A stretch of 64,000 bases of DNA from Flavobacterium weaverense (GCF_003688495.1 NZ_REFH01000009.1:620001-684000), one strand, 5' to 3'; shown: positions 18,080 to 27,297, counted from the stretch's first letter. Made by a program: numbers and translations. Notes: generated by a model from the letters alone, not told the origin.

Positions 18080-19540
18080 ATGGACACAGAAATAAAATTA
18101 AAAGGGGATCGAATCATCGAACAAATCCCTTCGGTAAACGATAAAGCACTCCGTATCAATCTGAATGAGAACATTTATGGAACTTTTGCAGAAATTGGAG
18201 CAGGACAAGAAACTGTAAGGCATTTTTTTAGAGCTGGAGGTTCTTCTAATACAATTGCAAAGGCAATGTCAGCTTATGACAAGGATTTTAGTGATGCTGT
18301 TTACGGAATAGAGGAAGATGGACGTTACGTGACCGAAAGCCGATTAAAAAAAATGCTGTCTCATGAAGTAAATTTAATTGAGCAACGTTTAAGCAGAGAA
18401 AAACATCCTAATAAAATGTTTTTTAGTTATGCAAATACTGTCGCTACGATAGATTTTGCTAAACAGTTTAAAGGTCACGGATGGGTTGGTATCAGTTACC
18501 AAATAGAGCCAGACGAGGATTACAATGAAATCATGCTTCACATACGTTTTAAGGAAACAGACGTTCGTTTGCAACAAGAAACTCTTGGTATTCTTGGTGT
18601 AAATTTAATATATGGAGCATTCTATAAATACAATGATCCTAAACGTTTATTGCGTTACTTATACGATCACTTAGATAAAGACCAACTAGAAATTGATACC
18701 ATAAACTTCTCAGGACCAAGATTTGCTGATGTCGACAATCGTTTAATGAGTTTACAACTTGTTAAAAACGGAATGACTGATGCAGTTATGTTTAATCCTG
18801 ATGGAAAAAACATTTTGCCTGCGGCGATTTTATATAAAAAGAACATCCTTGCTTTTAGAGGAAGTTTCCGTCCAGTAACTAAGGTGAACATGGATATGTA
18901 TGAGAAGTCGTTAAAGATGTTCCTGAATGAAAATAAAGTTGAGAAAGAAAACACCTTAGTTGTTTTCGAAATTACACTTTCAAACCTTCGTTCAGATGGC
19001 GAAATTGACGAAAGAGATTTCATGGATCGCGCGGAGCTTCTGTGCTCGTTGGGACAAACCGTAATGATTTCTAATTTCCAAGAATATTATAAAGTTGTGG
19101 AATACTTCTCTAATTATACTAAGGCGAGAATGGGATTAGCCATGGGCGTAAACAATTTAGTAGACATATTTGATGAGAAATATTACCGTCATTTAAGTGG
19201 TGGTATTCTGGAAGCTTTTGGAAAATTATTCTACCGTGATATGAAAGTATTTTTATATCCAATGATAGGAGAAGACGGAGAAATAATAACTTCTGAAAAT
19301 TTAAAAGTTCATCCTAGGATGAAAGAATTATATAAATTCTTCAAGTTTAATGGAAAAGTGGTCGACATTGATGACTACGACGCAGCTATTCTAGATGTGT
19401 TTTCTCGTGAAGTATTGAATATGATTAACAATGGTAAACCGGGTTGGGAAATAATGCTTCCCGCAGGTATTGCAGAAATCATAAAAGAGCACCAACTCTT
19501 TGGATTTGAACCAAATAAAGTTCTGAAAGAAGTAAACTAA
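18080..19540 (+). CDS. Large conserved cytoplasmic protein of unknown function
   Basis: A 486-residue soluble protein without signal peptide or membrane segments. It shows well-ordered, non-repetitive sequence with motifs such as EIGAGQETVRHFFRAGG (about 37-53), NLIEQRLSREKHPNKMFFSYANTV, GVNLIYGAFY, RSDGEIDERDFMDRAELL and PGWEIMLPAGIAEIIKEH. I recall closely related proteins in Bacteroidota carrying automatic labels such as TonB-dependent receptor or nicotinate-nucleotide adenylyltransferase. Neither fits: there is no plug/barrel and no HxGH nucleotide-transferase motif. The function is unknown. It has its own -7 element and a strong terminator, so it is a single-gene unit. Confidence 0.75.
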   Translation: MDTEIKLKGDRIIEQIPSVNDKALRINLNENIYGTFAEIGAGQETVRHFFRAGGSSNTIAKAMSAYDKDFSDAVYGIEEDGRYVTESRLKKMLSHEVNLIEQRLSREKHPNKMFFSYANTVATIDFAKQFKGHGWVGISYQIEPDEDYNEIMLHIRFKETDVRLQQETLGILGVNLIYGAFYKYNDPKRLLRYLYDHLDKDQLEIDTINFSGPRFADVDNRLMSLQLVKNGMTDAVMFNPDGKNILPAAILYKKNILAFRGSFRPVTKVNMDMYEKSLKMFLNENKVEKENTLVVFEITLSNLRSDGEIDERDFMDRAELLCSLGQTVMISNFQEYYKVVEYFSNYTKARMGLAMGVNNLVDIFDEKYYRHLSGGILEAFGKLFYRDMKVFLYPMIGEDGEIITSENLKVHPRMKELYKFFKFNGKVVDIDDYDAAILDVFSREVLNMINNGKPGWEIMLPAGIAEIIKEHQLFGFEPNKVLKEVN

Positions 19541-19573
19541 AATAAAAGCTATCATTGCTAATTTCAAAATAGA

Positions 19574-19611
19574 GAAGCCAAGAAGTACATTTTACTTTCT
19601 TGGCTTTTTTC
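19574..19611 (+). terminator. Intrinsic terminator
   Basis: AAGCCAAGAAGTA pairs with TACTTTCTTGGCTT (one mismatch) over a 5-nt loop and runs into six T residues. It ends the unit that starts at 18080. Confidence 0.85.
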
Positions 19612-19620
19612 ATTTCTAAG

Positions 19621-19757
19621 GCCTATTCCAGCATTACGCTATATCCTTCACTCATAACCTTGTTTTACGAGGTCGCAGCAAGAGCTTCCTTTGGTCGCTT
19701 TACTACTTCCGTAACAACATGGCTATTCAATCAGGGCTGCCGCTGCTGTCTGGGGCA
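19621..19757 (+). repeat. Dispersed intergenic repeat, copy A
   Basis: This 137-nt stretch is less AT-rich than its surroundings and does not look coding. It starts GCCTATTCCAGC, has CTTCCTTTGGTCGCTTT in the middle and ends with GGGCTGCCGCTGCTGTCTGG then GGCA. The same blocks in the same order occur on the minus strand at 22174-22313. A short open frame across it (19600-19782) is not credible as a gene. Such repeats are, from memory, common between genes in Flavobacterium. Confidence 0.65.
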
Positions 19758-19852
19758 AGACACGTATAGAAATTTATTCTAAAACGAATGAGTAATCGAT
19801 ACCAACACAAAAAAGCATTGCCACTTTCTTTGAGAATTTTGAAATGAATTAA

Positions 19853-19981
19853 TCAATAACAGCAAACCTATATTTTGCTAACGGAAATGATTCTATTTTA
19901 ATACCTTACATAGAAGAGAAAGAATTTCCCAGAAATAGGAATCGAGGTTACATCAATTTGAATGAAATTAATAGAAATTAA
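19853..19981 (+). pseudogene. 3' remnant of a lost gene
   Basis: An in-frame tail of 42 codons (…ANLYFANGNDSILIPYIEEK…YINLNEINRN) ends with TAA directly before the ATG of the lipoprotein pseudogene. It has protein-like composition but no start. It looks like the surviving end of an upstream operon partner, removed when the flanking DNA was rearranged. The family is not recognised. Confidence 0.4.
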
Positions 19982-21018
19982 ATGAAGAAAACGTTTTTAA
20001 CTATAGCAATTACTTTACTTGTTTTATCTTGTAATAAATAGGCAGATAAAGAAAACGCAGAGCAAAATTCCACAAAGCAATCACAAACTACAGACACATT
20101 ATCCAATTCAACGGGAACAACTGCAATTCAGGATTTTGAATTAATTGCATTCAAGAATCAACTGCTGATATTGGCTTTTTCCCCTATTTAAATCCGCCAG
20201 AAACATACACTTATGGATATGAGAAACAGACAAGTCCAAACGATATTCGGGATTTTGATAAAGAATATTTTGCAGTTAATGGCAAGCTAATTCAAGTTAA
20301 AGGAAAAAGCTTTAAAGTAAATATAGAAAAAGACCGAAGCGACGGAAAACGATTCAATAGTCTTATCGTTGGTACAAGCTACGAAGAAGCGATTTCAGCA
20401 TTAGGAGGAGTGAAAGTAAATGATGTTACGATACCGAAATCTGAAATTGAAAGAATTGGAAATAAGGAATTAATTGAAAAACATTACGGATATTCTTTTG
20501 ATTTTAATATGCTAGATGACATAAAAAGGTATATAATAAAAACGAAAGATAGGGAAGTATGGGTTCAGTATTATGTAATGAACGATGAGAGCGGCAGAAT
20601 AACAATACTTGAAAAAGCCAACTTAAAAACACTAGCAGTCACTAAAATCAATGCAAATCAGATGAAAACTGATCTTGATTTAAATGGTAAATCTATTTTA
20701 AACATCAATTTTGACACCGACAAAGCATCACTTAAATCCGATGGTAAAACAATAGTAGAAGAAATCATCCTACTGTTAAAATCAAATCAAAAACTTAAAT
20801 TATCAATTGAAGGTCAAACAGGTAACTCTGGAATTGCAACTAAAAATAAGCAACTATCTTTAGATCGTGCTAATACAGTTTTAAACGAATTAGTTAAAAA
20901 TGGAATTGACAAAATAAGATTAAAAGCCATAGGTTATGGAGCTAAGAAACCATTAGTTAATAATGAAAGTGAAGCAAACAAAGCAATAAATAGAAGAGTA
21001 GAATTGGTTAAGTTTTAA
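19982..21018 (+). pseudogene. OmpA-family lipoprotein, broken by a stop and a frameshift
   Basis: The ATG at 19982 starts a lipoprotein signal peptide with lipobox-like VLSC (MKKTFLTIAITLLVLSCNK). A TAG at 20039-20041 interrupts it, yet the same frame goes on sensibly (ADKENAEQNSTKQSQTT). Near 20140-20160 the coding sense moves to another frame (STADIGFFPYLNPPETYTYG) and continues to 21018. The C-terminus (about the last 105 residues) is an OmpA domain (ILNINFDTDKASLKSDG, LSLDRANTV, NRRVELVKF). The usual peptidoglycan-contact HTDN reads QTGN, so the binding Asp is lost too. A GTG at 20410 opens a 202-codon frame, but this is probably not a natural start. Confidence 0.75.
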
Positions 21019-21174
21019 TAAAATTCAACTTGTAAATTAGTGTTAACTATAAAAATATTATAGATACTAGCGTGTAAATAGATTTGAATTACAAAAGTCG
21101 GAATTGCAGGAGCAGTTAAAGATTTTACAATATTTTGAAAATCTCAACTATCATCTTTATAAACAGTAAGTCTT

Positions 21175-21378
21175 ATGAAAACTAGAATACTATCAATAAT
21201 TAAATATATACTAACTTTAGGTTTAGGATTTAGCGTTCTCAGCGCAGCTTTTGATTTCTACGATGGCAAAGATTTTCAATTAATAAAGTTTATATCTTCT
21301 GCTGTTTTTTTTGGTTTACTGATGTCTTTTCAATTGAGAAGAAATGTTAAAAATGAATTGACCTCAATTACTAAATAG
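21175..21378 (+). CDS. Small two-helix membrane protein, unknown
   Basis: A 67-residue ORF with two hydrophobic segments (about 10-27 and 38-53) and a basic end (QLRRNVKNEL). Codon use looks normal for the window. No family is recognised, and it lies in the decayed patch, so it may or may not be expressed. The next 277 bp (21379-21655) hold only the terminator of the opposite-strand gene. Confidence 0.45.
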   Translation: MKTRILSIIKYILTLGLGFSVLSAAFDFYDGKDFQLIKFISSAVFFGLLMSFQLRRNVKNELTSITK

Positions 21379-21571
21379 AATCTTTAAAACCTGGCACATT
21401 GAAAAATAAGAAAAATAATATTTAGTTGGCCAGCTTATACCCTAGAAATAACAGAGCAATTTAGTTTAGACGCTTGCAAGGTCACTAATGACTGCTGATG
21501 AAATAAAACATAAGATTATCAAGTGATAATAATCAACAATTAGTTTATTACTTAACTAAATATCAAATTAA

Positions 21572-21602
21572 AACCTATGCGGTTTTAAAAACCACATAGG
21601 TT
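21572..21602 (-). terminator. Intrinsic terminator of the peroxiredoxin gene
   Basis: AACCTATGCGGTTTT pairs with AAAACCACATAGGTT with a single mismatch. Read on the minus strand it is followed by a T-rich run (TTTTAATTTG). It lies 54 bp beyond the stop of the gene ending at 21656. Confidence 0.65.
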
Positions 21603-21655
21603 AAAACGCTTGAATAATTAGTATAACTTTTAGCAATTAATTTAAATAAATAGTT

Positions 21656-22108
21656 TTATTTTAAGATCTGATTTGCATGCTCTTTAGTTTTTACTTTTTC
21701 AATAACTTCATCAATGATTCCGTTTTCATCAATTACGAAAGTAGTTCTGTGAATTCCATCATATTCTTTTCCCATGAACTTTTTTGGGCCCCAAACTCCA
21801 AAAGCTTCAATAACTGATTTATCTTCATCCGCTAATAAAGGGAAAGGAAATTCATATTTCTCCTTAAATTTTAGTTGCGCTTTAGCCGAGTCGGCACTTA
21901 CACCTATTAATTCATAATTATTAGCTTGAAAACGCTCAAAATTATCTCTCAAATCACAAGCTTCGGCTGTACATCCTGGTGTACTAGCTTTTGGATAAAA
22001 GAAAACCACTAATTTTTTACCAGTATAATCTGCTAACGAATGTGAATTTCCGTCTTGATCAAATCCTGAAAAATTAGGTGCTTTATCCCCTTTTTTTAAT
22101 GTTGTCAT
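21656..22108 (-). CDS. bcp: Bcp/PrxQ-type thiol peroxidase
   Basis: A thioredoxin-dependent peroxiredoxin that reduces hydrogen peroxide and alkyl hydroperoxides in the cytoplasm. The active site reads ASTPGCTAEACDLRD, with the peroxidatic cysteine in PGCT and the resolving cysteine five residues on, as in atypical two-cysteine Bcp enzymes; FFYPKASTPG and GVSADS are also family phrases. I take the ATG at 22108 (MTTLKKGDKAPNF), giving 150 residues, the normal length. The frame is open 28 codons further upstream, but that extension is unlike the family and runs towards the intergenic repeat. Confidence 0.92.
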   Translation of the reverse strand: MTTLKKGDKAPNFSGFDQDGNSHSLADYTGKKLVVFFYPKASTPGCTAEACDLRDNFERFQANNYELIGVSADSAKAQLKFKEKYEFPFPLLADEDKSVIEAFGVWGPKKFMGKEYDGIHRTTFVIDENGIIDEVIEKVKTKEHANQILK

Positions 22109-22173
22109 ATCTCTTATTAATTGGTTGAAAAGTATTGTTATTGCTATTGAGTTTTGGTTAAATTTATACATTC

Positions 22174-22313
22174 TGCCCCAGATAGAAGGCAAAAGCCCGG
22201 ACTTAAAAAAATTATTTTTTCTTGTTTAAAAAGAGCGACCGCTAGGAAGCTCCTTTATAAACGTAGAAAAAAAGTTTTTTAAGGAGGACTTGTAACGAAT
22301 AGCTGGATTAGGC
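22174..22313 (-). repeat. Dispersed intergenic repeat, copy B (inverted)
   Basis: Read on the minus strand this 140-nt stretch starts GCCTAATCCAGC, contains GAGCTTCCTAGCGGTCGCTC and ends GGGCTTTTGCCTTCTATCTG then GGGCA. These are the same ordered blocks as copy A (19621-19757), with the spacers diverged. It lies between the divergent bcp and nth genes. An inner TCCTT/AAGGA pairing suggests it folds. Confidence 0.65.
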
Positions 22314-22358
22314 ACTAAATAAAAATTAAACTATTTTTACATTTATAAAAATACAAAA

Positions 22359-23018
22359 ATGAACAAACAGGAACGGGTTACTTTTGTTATAAATACGTTA
22401 AAAGAATTATATCCCACTATACCGGTGCCGCTGGATCACAAAGATCCTTACACTTTGCTAATTGCTGTTTTATTGTCAGCTCAGTGCACTGATGTTCGCG
22501 TTAATCAAATTACACCATTATTATTTGCTAAGGCTGACAATCCATATGATATGATAAAAATGTCTGTGGAGGAAATTAAAGAAATTATTCGACCATGCGG
22601 TTTATCACCAATGAAGTCAAAGGGTATTCACGGATTATCACATATTTTAATTGATAAGCACGATGGAAAAGTTCCTCAAAGTTTTGAATTTTTAGAAGAA
22701 TTACCAGCTGTGGGACACAAAACTGCTAGTGTTGTAATGTCACAAGCTTTTGGAGTTCCTGCTTTTCCTGTTGACACTCATATTCACCGCTTGATGTATC
22801 GCTGGAATTTAACAAATGGTAAAAATGTAGTTCAGACTGAAAAAGATGCCAAAAGAATTTTTCCAGAGGAAATATGGAATGATTTACATCTACAAATTAT
22901 ATGGTACGGTAGGGAATATTCACCAGCTCGAGGTTGGGATTTAGAGAAGGATATTATAACAAAAACGGTGGGTAGAAAAACTGTCCTTGATAGCTATTAC
23001 AATAAAATAAAGAAGTAA
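22359..23018 (+). CDS. nth: Endonuclease III without the iron-sulfur cysteines
   Basis: A base-excision-repair DNA glycosylase/AP lyase for oxidised pyrimidines. The helix-hairpin-helix LPAVGHKTA carries the catalytic lysine (near 119), and the conserved aspartate lies in FPVDTHIHR (near 138). In E. coli Nth four cysteines after the helix-hairpin-helix domain bind a 4Fe-4S cluster. Here the matching C-terminal segment (GREYSPARGWDLEKDI onward) contains no cysteine at all, so the cluster is absent. Length (219) is otherwise normal, so this looks like a cluster-less subfamily rather than damage. Confidence 0.93.
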   Translation: MNKQERVTFVINTLKELYPTIPVPLDHKDPYTLLIAVLLSAQCTDVRVNQITPLLFAKADNPYDMIKMSVEEIKEIIRPCGLSPMKSKGIHGLSHILIDKHDGKVPQSFEFLEELPAVGHKTASVVMSQAFGVPAFPVDTHIHRLMYRWNLTNGKNVVQTEKDAKRIFPEEIWNDLHLQIIWYGREYSPARGWDLEKDIITKTVGRKTVLDSYYNKIKK

Positions 23019-23030
23019 TTAAATCAAAAA

Positions 23031-23070
23031 ATCCCATTGTGCATTAAGCGAACATTGGGATTTTTTTTGG
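23031..23070 (+). terminator. Intrinsic terminator after nth
   Basis: ATCCCATTGT... pairs with ...ACATTGGGAT (one bulge) and runs into eight T residues, 12 bp after the nth stop. Confidence 0.8.
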
Positions 23071-23110
23071 AATATCCAGAAAAATTAAAAAGCATACCTC
23101 TAAATTTTCT

Positions 23111-23254
23111 TTAGTTAGAGATAATTTCGATATCTACATTTTTAATTCTCACAATGCTAAGCGCTTTAGAGTAATTTAATAAAAATGAAAGAGTTTCTTC
23201 ACTTGGTTTCATTGTCTGAGAAACCAATGATTTTTTAGAGTAAATTTTTGCCAT
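23111..23254 (-). CDS. 47-residue conserved-looking small protein
   Basis: The minus-strand frame from ATG at 23254 encodes MAKIYSKKSLVSQTMKPSEE followed by TLSFLLNYSKALSIVRIKNV and a short end. I recall similar small proteins (MAKIYSK..., NYSKALSI...) in other flavobacteria, which supports it being real. It is 52 bp downstream of the ECF sigma gene on the same strand. The middle is amphipathic/hydrophobic. Function unknown; it may be co-transcribed with the sigma factor. Confidence 0.6.
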   Translation of the reverse strand: MAKIYSKKSLVSQTMKPSEETLSFLLNYSKALSIVRIKNVDIEIISN

Positions 23255-23256
23255 AT

Positions 23257-23286
23257 CGTTGTAGTATTTGTTTTTATATTACAACG
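23257..23286 (-). other. Hairpin just upstream of the 47-residue ORF
   Basis: On the minus strand CGTTGTAATAT pairs with ATACTACAACG (10 of 11 positions) around an 8-nt A-rich loop. It lies between the sigma-factor stop and the small ORF, ending 2 nt before that start codon, so it could attenuate or regulate translation of the small ORF. Confidence 0.4.
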
Positions 23287-23306
23287 TAGCAAGATTGAGT
23301 ATATTG

Positions 23307-23891
23307 TTAATTGGTCAAAATAATTTGGTGCTTATCAATGACTTTTCTCAAATTCATTAAAGCATATCGCATTCTTCCTAGGGCTGTGTTGATACTTACT
23401 CCCGTACATTCAGAAATTTCTTTAAAACTCATATCTTGATACATTCGCATCACTAAAACTTCCCTTTGATCTGCGGGAAGTTCCTCTATTAGCTTTTTAA
23501 GGTCTAACTCTACTTGGTCGGCAATAATTCGATTTTCAATGGTCATTGAATCATCTGACATGATTGAGAAAATAGAAAACTCTTCAGTTTCCCTGAACAA
23601 AGGCATTTTTTTTGACTTTCGATAATGATCAACAACTAAGTTATGCGAAATACGCATTACCCAAGGTAGAAACTTACCTTCTTCATTATAAGAATTTGAT
23701 TTTAAAGTTTTTATAACTTTAATAAAAGTATCTTGAAAAATATCGTTAGTTATATCGCGATCTGGAATTTTAGAATAGATGAAGCCGTAAATCTTAGATT
23801 CATGCCTTTTTATTAGTTTAGCTAAGGCATCTTCATTACCAGCGACATATTCCTTAACTAATGACGCGTCTGGAAGTTGTATATTAACCAT
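23307..23891 (-). CDS. ECF-type RNA polymerase sigma factor
   Basis: A 194-residue sigma-70 family protein with region 2 (about 20-90, including DRDITNDIFQDTFIKVIKTL and LPWVMRISHNLVVDHYRKSK) and region 4 (about 130-185, LPADQREVLVMRMYQDMSFK, EISECTGVSINTALGRMRYA). This is the ECF layout, lacking regions 1 and 3. No anti-sigma gene is adjacent on either side, which suggests regulation by level or by a distant partner. It reads away from uvrA. The close relative in flavobacteria is kept as a single sigma gene. Confidence 0.9.
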   Translation of the reverse strand: MVNIQLPDASLVKEYVAGNEDALAKLIKRHESKIYGFIYSKIPDRDITNDIFQDTFIKVIKTLKSNSYNEEGKFLPWVMRISHNLVVDHYRKSKKMPLFRETEEFSIFSIMSDDSMTIENRIIADQVELDLKKLIEELPADQREVLVMRMYQDMSFKEISECTGVSINTALGRMRYALMNLRKVIDKHQIILTN

Positions 23892-24447
23892 ATTGATACT
23901 TTTTAGTTTTTAATTAAAATTGGTAGATTGCTCTAAAAAGTAGTTTTATAATATAGGCTAATAGCTGTTTAGGTTAATAAGTGGTCAAATTTAACTAAAT
24001 ATAGTTTGTAAACACAAATAAAAATATGAAAAATTAACATATGAAGTTTAAAATTTGTTAAAATTTCTATTCTAATATCATATTTATTTTAATGTACAAC
24101 TATTGACTCACTTAATAACAATCAAATACCTGACCACATTCTAAGTAATACTGAACTAACTTCTTATAATTATCTACGAATACAGGTCTCTCTTAATACA
24201 AGCCAAATTATTCCTTCAATATTACAAGGCTTCTAATATACTCTAATTCAAGAATCAATAAATTTCAATTTGTAGCATTTACAATAAAAGCTAAAAATCA
24301 ATTGTTTACATCATAATTACCATAATGAAGCAAGAGTGGCTTAAGATTTAAAGTTCGAAAAAAAAGCTACTTCATCTACAGGATCGCAATACGTTTTTAA
24401 ACATTATTTGTGAGTTGTTCAGTTCTACTTGTCTGTTAGAAATTGAT
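23892..24447. other. 556-bp intergenic region, no gene seen
   Basis: Very AT-rich sequence between the divergent sigma factor and uvrA. No credible ORF, tRNA or strong hairpin was found. It must hold the sigma-factor promoter on the minus strand, but I could not pin a TAnnTTTG element with confidence. Confidence 0.5.
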
Positions 24448-24455
24448 TACTTTTG
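24448..24455 (+). promoter_or_regulatory. uvrA -7 element
   Basis: TACTTTTG matches TAnnTTTG. A possible -33 TTG lies at 24429-24431, a little close. Transcription would begin near 24462, which rules out the upstream in-frame ATG at 24443 and supports the start at 24473. Confidence 0.6.
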
Positions 24456-24472
24456 TAAAAATTAATATTTTT

Positions 24473-27262
24473 ATGCAAGTTGACCTTTCAAAATTAGATC
24501 CAAAGAAAAATATAATCATAAAAGGAGCGCAAGTACACAACTTAAAGAACGTAGATGTTGCTATTCCTAGAAATAAATTAGTAGTTATTACGGGTCTCTC
24601 CGGTTCAGGAAAATCAAGTTTAGCTTTCGATACTTTGTATGCTGAAGGACAACGTCGTTATGTTGAAAGTTTATCTTCTTATGCGAGACAGTTCCTTGGC
24701 AGATTAGATAAACCAAAAGTAGAATATATAAAAGGAATTGCTCCAGCGATCGCTATTGAACAAAAGGTGAATACTACCAACGCTCGCTCTACTGTAGGAA
24801 CTTCTACAGAAATATACGATTACATCAAATTACTTTTTGCTAGAATTGGACGCACTTATTCGCCAATTTCTGGTCGGGAGGTTAAAAAAAATACTGTAAC
24901 AGATGTTGTCAATGAGGTGAAATCTTTACCACTAGATAGTAAGTGGTTGCTCCTCGCTCCTATTCATTTAGAAGAAGGTCGAAAGTTAGAAGATAAATTA
25001 AAAGTACTCTTGCAGCAAGGTTTTGCTAGAATATTAGTCAATAACGAAATGATTCGTTTAGACGATTTACCTGCTTCATTAAGCAAAAAAGAAATTTTAC
25101 TAATTGTAGACCGTATTGTCGTCAAGAAGGAAGAAGAATTTTATAATCGTCTTGCGGATGCAGTTCAAACAGCTTTTTTTGAAGGAAAAGGAATTTGTTA
25201 TTTAAAAGAATTAGACTCTGATGAAAAGTTCACTTACTCTAATAACTTTGAGTTAGACGGAATGACTTTCCTAGAGCCTAACGTTCATTTATTTAGCTTC
25301 AATAATCCTTATGGAGCATGTCCTGTTTGTGAAGGATACGGAAATATAATAGGAATAGATGCTGAATTAGTAGTTCCAAATACTACACTATCCGTTTTTG
25401 AAAATGCTATTTTCCCATGGCGAGGCGAAAGCATGAGTTGGTTTAGAGACGAATTAGTGAATAAAGCATACAAGTTCGATTTCCCAATACACAAACCTTT
25501 TTTTCAATTATCAGAAGATCAAAAAGAATTGATTTGGACTGGAAATGAATATTTCCAAGGTTTAAATGCTTTTTTTAAAGAATTAGAGGAGAAAAACTAT
25601 AAAATACAAAATCGAGTAATGCTTTCTCGATATCGAGGAAAAACGAAATGCTACTCTTGTAAAGGCAAGCGTTTACGAGTAGAAGCTTCTTATGTGAAAA
25701 TCAATTCGAAAACAGTTTCTGACTTAGTTGATTTACCTATTAAGCATTTAGTTCGGTTTTTTGATGGTATAGAATTGGACGCTTACGAGAAACAAATTGC
25801 GAAACGTCTATTATTAGAAATCAATAATAGATTATCTTTTTTAACTGAAGTTGGTTTAGATTATCTCACCTTAAATAGAAATTCAGCAACACTTTCTGGA
25901 GGAGAGTCACAAAGAATTAATTTAGCAACTTCACTTGGAAGTAGCTTAGTTGGATCGATGTATATCTTGGATGAACCAAGTATTGGTTTACACCCAAAAG
26001 ATACAGAGCGCCTAATAAAAGTACTGATTTCTTTACGAGATTTGGGGAACACTGTAATTGTTGTTGAACACGATGAAGATATCATGAAAGCCGCTGACAT
26101 GATTATAGATATCGGACCTGAAGCAGGAACTCTAGGAGGGAATTTAGTTGCACAAGGAACTTACGCTGAAATTTTAAAATCAACTTCTCTTACAGCCAAA
26201 TATTTAAATGGAGATTTAGAAATTTCAGTTCCTAAGAAAAGAAGAGCATTCAAAAATTATATTGAGATAAAAGGAGCACGAGAAAATAATCTTCAAAATA
26301 TTGATGTTACTTTTCCGCTAGACGTTTTAACAGTTATTACTGGTGTTTCAGGAAGTGGAAAAAGTACGCTTGTTAAGAAGATATTATTTCCAGCGATGCA
26401 GAAAAAGCTTGAAAATATAGGAGAAAAAGCAGGACAATTTACCGAAATGACAGGTTCATTTTCACAAATAAAGCATATTGAATACGTTGATCAGAATCCT
26501 ATTGGTCGCAGTTCAAGGTCTAATCCAGTAACTTATATTAAAGCCTACGATGATATTAGAGAATTGTATGCAAGAGAGAAACTTTCGAAAATAAGAGGCT
26601 ATCAAGCAAAACACTTTTCCTTTAACGTGGATGGTGGTCGATGCGAAACATGCAAAGGAGAAGGATCCATAAATGTAGAAATGGTCTTTATGGCTGATGT
26701 TCAACTACCTTGTGAAACTTGTAATGGAAAACGATTTAAAAAAGAAGTTCTTGAAGTAGCATTTGAAGGTAAAAACATTCACGATATTTTAACGATGACC
26801 GTTGATGATGCGATCGCATTTTTTAATGCTCATAAACAAGCCAAAATAATTCAGAAGTTGCAGCCGCTACAAGATGTAGGACTAGGATATGTACAATTAG
26901 GACAATCTTCATCTACACTTTCTGGTGGGGAAGCACAACGAATTAAGCTTGCTTCTTTTCTGGTAAAAGGCGCTACTAAGGATAAGGCACTTTTCGTTTT
27001 TGACGAACCAACAACGGGATTACATTTTCATGATATAAAGAAACTGCTAACTTCTTTTGATGCTTTAATAGAAAAAGGTCACTCCATAATCGTTATCGAA
27101 CATAATCTTGATCTTATAAAATGTGCCGACTGGTTAATAGATTTAGGCCCAGAAGGTGGAGAAAATGGCGGGAAATTGCTTGCTGTTGGAACGCCAGAGG
27201 ACGTTATGAAAAATAAGAAGTCCGTAACTGGAGCCTATTTAAAAAATGTTTTGAAGAAATAA
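24473..27262 (+). CDS. uvrA: Excinuclease ABC subunit A
   Basis: The damage-recognition ATPase of nucleotide excision repair; it loads UvrB on lesions. Two ABC modules are visible: Walker [10 protein letters not shown] near the start and GVSGSGKST near 625, with [15 protein letters not shown] and [15 protein letters not shown] signatures and [10 protein letters not shown] / [11 protein letters not shown]alker B regions. Zinc CxxC pairs occur ([32 protein letters not shown]). I chose the ATG at 24473 ([13 protein letters not shown], 929 residues), since the in-frame ATG ten codons earlier lies ahead of the promoter's -7 box. Confidence 0.97.
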   Translation: MQVDLSKLDPKKNIIIKGAQVHNLKNVDVAIPRNKLVVITGLSGSGKSSLAFDTLYAEGQRRYVESLSSYARQFLGRLDKPKVEYIKGIAPAIAIEQKVNTTNARSTVGTSTEIYDYIKLLFARIGRTYSPISGREVKKNTVTDVVNEVKSLPLDSKWLLLAPIHLEEGRKLEDKLKVLLQQGFARILVNNEMIRLDDLPASLSKKEILLIVDRIVVKKEEEFYNRLADAVQTAFFEGKGICYLKELDSDEKFTYSNNFELDGMTFLEPNVHLFSFNNPYGACPVCEGYGNIIGIDAELVVPNTTLSVFENAIFPWRGESMSWFRDELVNKAYKFDFPIHKPFFQLSEDQKELIWTGNEYFQGLNAFFKELEEKNYKIQNRVMLSRYRGKTKCYSCKGKRLRVEASYVKINSKTVSDLVDLPIKHLVRFFDGIELDAYEKQIAKRLLLEINNRLSFLTEVGLDYLTLNRNSATLSGGESQRINLATSLGSSLVGSMYILDEPSIGLHPKDTERLIKVLISLRDLGNTVIVVEHDEDIMKAADMIIDIGPEAGTLGGNLVAQGTYAEILKSTSLTAKYLNGDLEISVPKKRRAFKNYIEIKGARENNLQNIDVTFPLDVLTVITGVSGSGKSTLVKKILFPAMQKKLENIGEKAGQFTEMTGSFSQIKHIEYVDQNPIGRSSRSNPVTYIKAYDDIRELYAREKLSKIRGYQAKHFSFNVDGGRCETCKGEGSINVEMVFMADVQLPCETCNGKRFKKEVLEVAFEGKNIHDILTMTVDDAIAFFNAHKQAKIIQKLQPLQDVGLGYVQLGQSSSTLSGGEAQRIKLASFLVKGATKDKALFVFDEPTTGLHFHDIKKLLTSFDALIEKGHSIIVIEHNLDLIKCADWLIDLGPEGGENGGKLLAVGTPEDVMKNKKSVTGAYLKNVLKK

Positions 27263-27297
27263 AAAAAGGGCCGATAATTAATTTATCGGCCCTTTTT
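27263..27297 (+). terminator. Strong intrinsic terminator after uvrA
   Basis: GGGCCGATAA and TTATCGGCCC form a perfect 10-bp stem flanked by A-run and T-run, so it can work in both directions between uvrA and the convergent gene. Confidence 0.9.

Noticed and set aside
18080..19540. Label TonB-dependent receptor for the 486-residue protein
   Set aside because: No signal peptide, plug domain or beta-barrel end is present.
19600..19782. 60-codon open frame downstream of the gene ending at 19540
   Set aside because: It runs through a terminator T run and a dispersed repeat that recurs in inverted form at 22174-22313; the translation looks like no protein.
20410..21018. Intact 202-residue OmpA-domain gene from GTG 20410
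   Set aside because: Coding sense of the same protein continues well upstream of the GTG, through a frameshift and a stop to a lipoprotein signal, so it is part of a pseudogene.
22109..22192. 28-residue N-terminal extension of the thiol peroxidase
   Set aside because: It exceeds the family length and approaches the intergenic repeat; ATG at 22108 gives a normal Bcp.
24443..24472. Ten-codon N-terminal extension of UvrA from the ATG at 24443
   Set aside because: That ATG precedes the -7 box at 24448-24455, so it would not be in the transcript; the family start fits 24473.
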